Shown: in pieces, positions 63,795-64,000 of the stretch
Layout of the letters: the number at the start of each line of letters is the position of its first letter
Position numbering within the stretch: position 1 is the stretch's first letter
Assembly: GCF_024296925.1 (NCBI RefSeq)
Contig: NZ_CP101125.1
Location: 1,366,501-1,430,500, forward strand
Direction: 5' to 3'
Origin: Pseudomonas nunensis
GTDB taxonomy: Bacteria; Pseudomonadota; Gammaproteobacteria; Pseudomonadales; Pseudomonadaceae
Length of the DNA: 64,000 nt
Program-made: the position numbers and the translations under genes
Notes under the pieces: model-generated
The model's input: only the letters and a program-made list of their open reading frames with translations
Told to the model about the DNA's origin: nothing
Database searches by the model: none

Positions 63795-64000
63795 TCACAT
63801 CCGGAACACGCCGAAGCGGCTCGGTTCGATTGGCGCGTTCAGCGACGCGGACAAGGCCAAGGCCAGTACATCGCGGGTCTGCGCCGGGTCGATGACGCCG
63901 TCGTCCCACAGTCGTGCGCTGGAGTAGTAGGGGTGACCCTGCTCTTCGTACTGATCGAGAATCGGCTGCTTGATCTCGGCTTCCTGCTCGGCGCTGAAAG
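63795..64000 (-). CDS. liuB: methylcrotonyl-CoA carboxylase beta subunit (C-terminal end only)
   Basis: The frame runs from the right edge to a TGA at 63795-63797. The visible end ([21 protein letters not shown] ... SRFGVFRM) is the conserved C-terminus of the carboxyltransferase subunit that works with LiuD. The rest lies outside the window. Confidence 0.93.
   Translation of the reverse strand, partial: FSAEQEAEIKQPILDQYEEQGHPYYSSARLWDDGVIDPAQTRDVLALALSASLNAPIEPSRFGVFRM

Overview
The window is chromosomal DNA of a Pseudomonas, most likely of the P. fluorescens group. The evidence is the gene order tRNA-Arg/His/Leu/His, tig, clpP, clpX, lon, hupB, ppiD, the Pseudomonas-type leucine-degradation genes (liuB, liuC, liuD), a solitary Fur-controlled PrrF-type sRNA, and the dense REP palindromes with a GTGGGAGCGGGCTTGCTCGCGA-like core. 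Names are read from the translated sequences and motifs; no database search was run.

Layout. 1-6.8 kb: a partial NhaR-type LysR gene, a small lipoprotein, a TerC-family membrane protein, small acidic proteins, a C39-like lipoprotein, D-Ala-D-Ala endopeptidase (pbpG), a methanethiol methyltransferase-like protein (mddA) and folD. 6.9-17.8 kb: four tRNAs, then trigger factor, ClpP, ClpX, Lon, HU-beta and PpiD, the protein-quality-control block, with a degenerate tRNA-like sequence between hupB and ppiD. 17.8-24 kb: AraC regulator plus a cysteine-less nitrilase-like protein, 2,4-dienoyl-CoA reductase (fadH), a D-cysteine desulfhydrase/ACC-deaminase-like enzyme and a cytochrome b561. 24-31.3 kb: a 2-aminoethylphosphonate (AEP) locus with phnX, phnW, two paralogous LysR regulators, an organophosphate-antiporter-type MFS permease and a FAD amine oxidase-like protein. 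31.4-36.6 kb: short orphan VgrG, YebC paralogue, leucine-rich-repeat Ser/Thr kinase and a ZapE/AFG1 ATPase. 36.8-43.4 kb: an archaic (Csu/CupE-like) chaperone-usher pilus operon with four spore-coat-U pilins, chaperone, usher and tip adhesin. 43.4-44.7 kb: an IS481-family element that has split a REP pair. 44.8-53 kb: a catabolic operon (polyamine-type ABC importer plus a three-part flavoprotein dehydrogenase) and a divergent IclR regulator; a five-fold 135-bp REP array lies inside it. 53-56.2 kb: ECF sigma/anti-sigma pair divergent from a catalase-like peroxidase and a cytochrome b561. 56.3-60.9 kb: MFS exporter with HxlR regulator, M14 carboxypeptidase, PrrF sRNA, a small DUF6124-type protein and an S24-like repressor lacking its catalytic residues. 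60.9-64 kb: liuD, liuC and the end of liuB.

Systems that appear to work together: (i) import and cleavage of AEP to phosphate and acetaldehyde, with a FAD enzyme possibly feeding N-substituted AEP into the route; (ii) an uptake-and-oxidation cassette of unknown substrate, probably controlled by IclR; (iii) an ECF sigma regulon whose two divergent promoters carry the same -35/-10 words at the same 14-nt spacing; (iv) a complete Csu-type pilus operon. REP palindromes of at least four sequence types fill most intergenic gaps and also lie inside three apparent operons.
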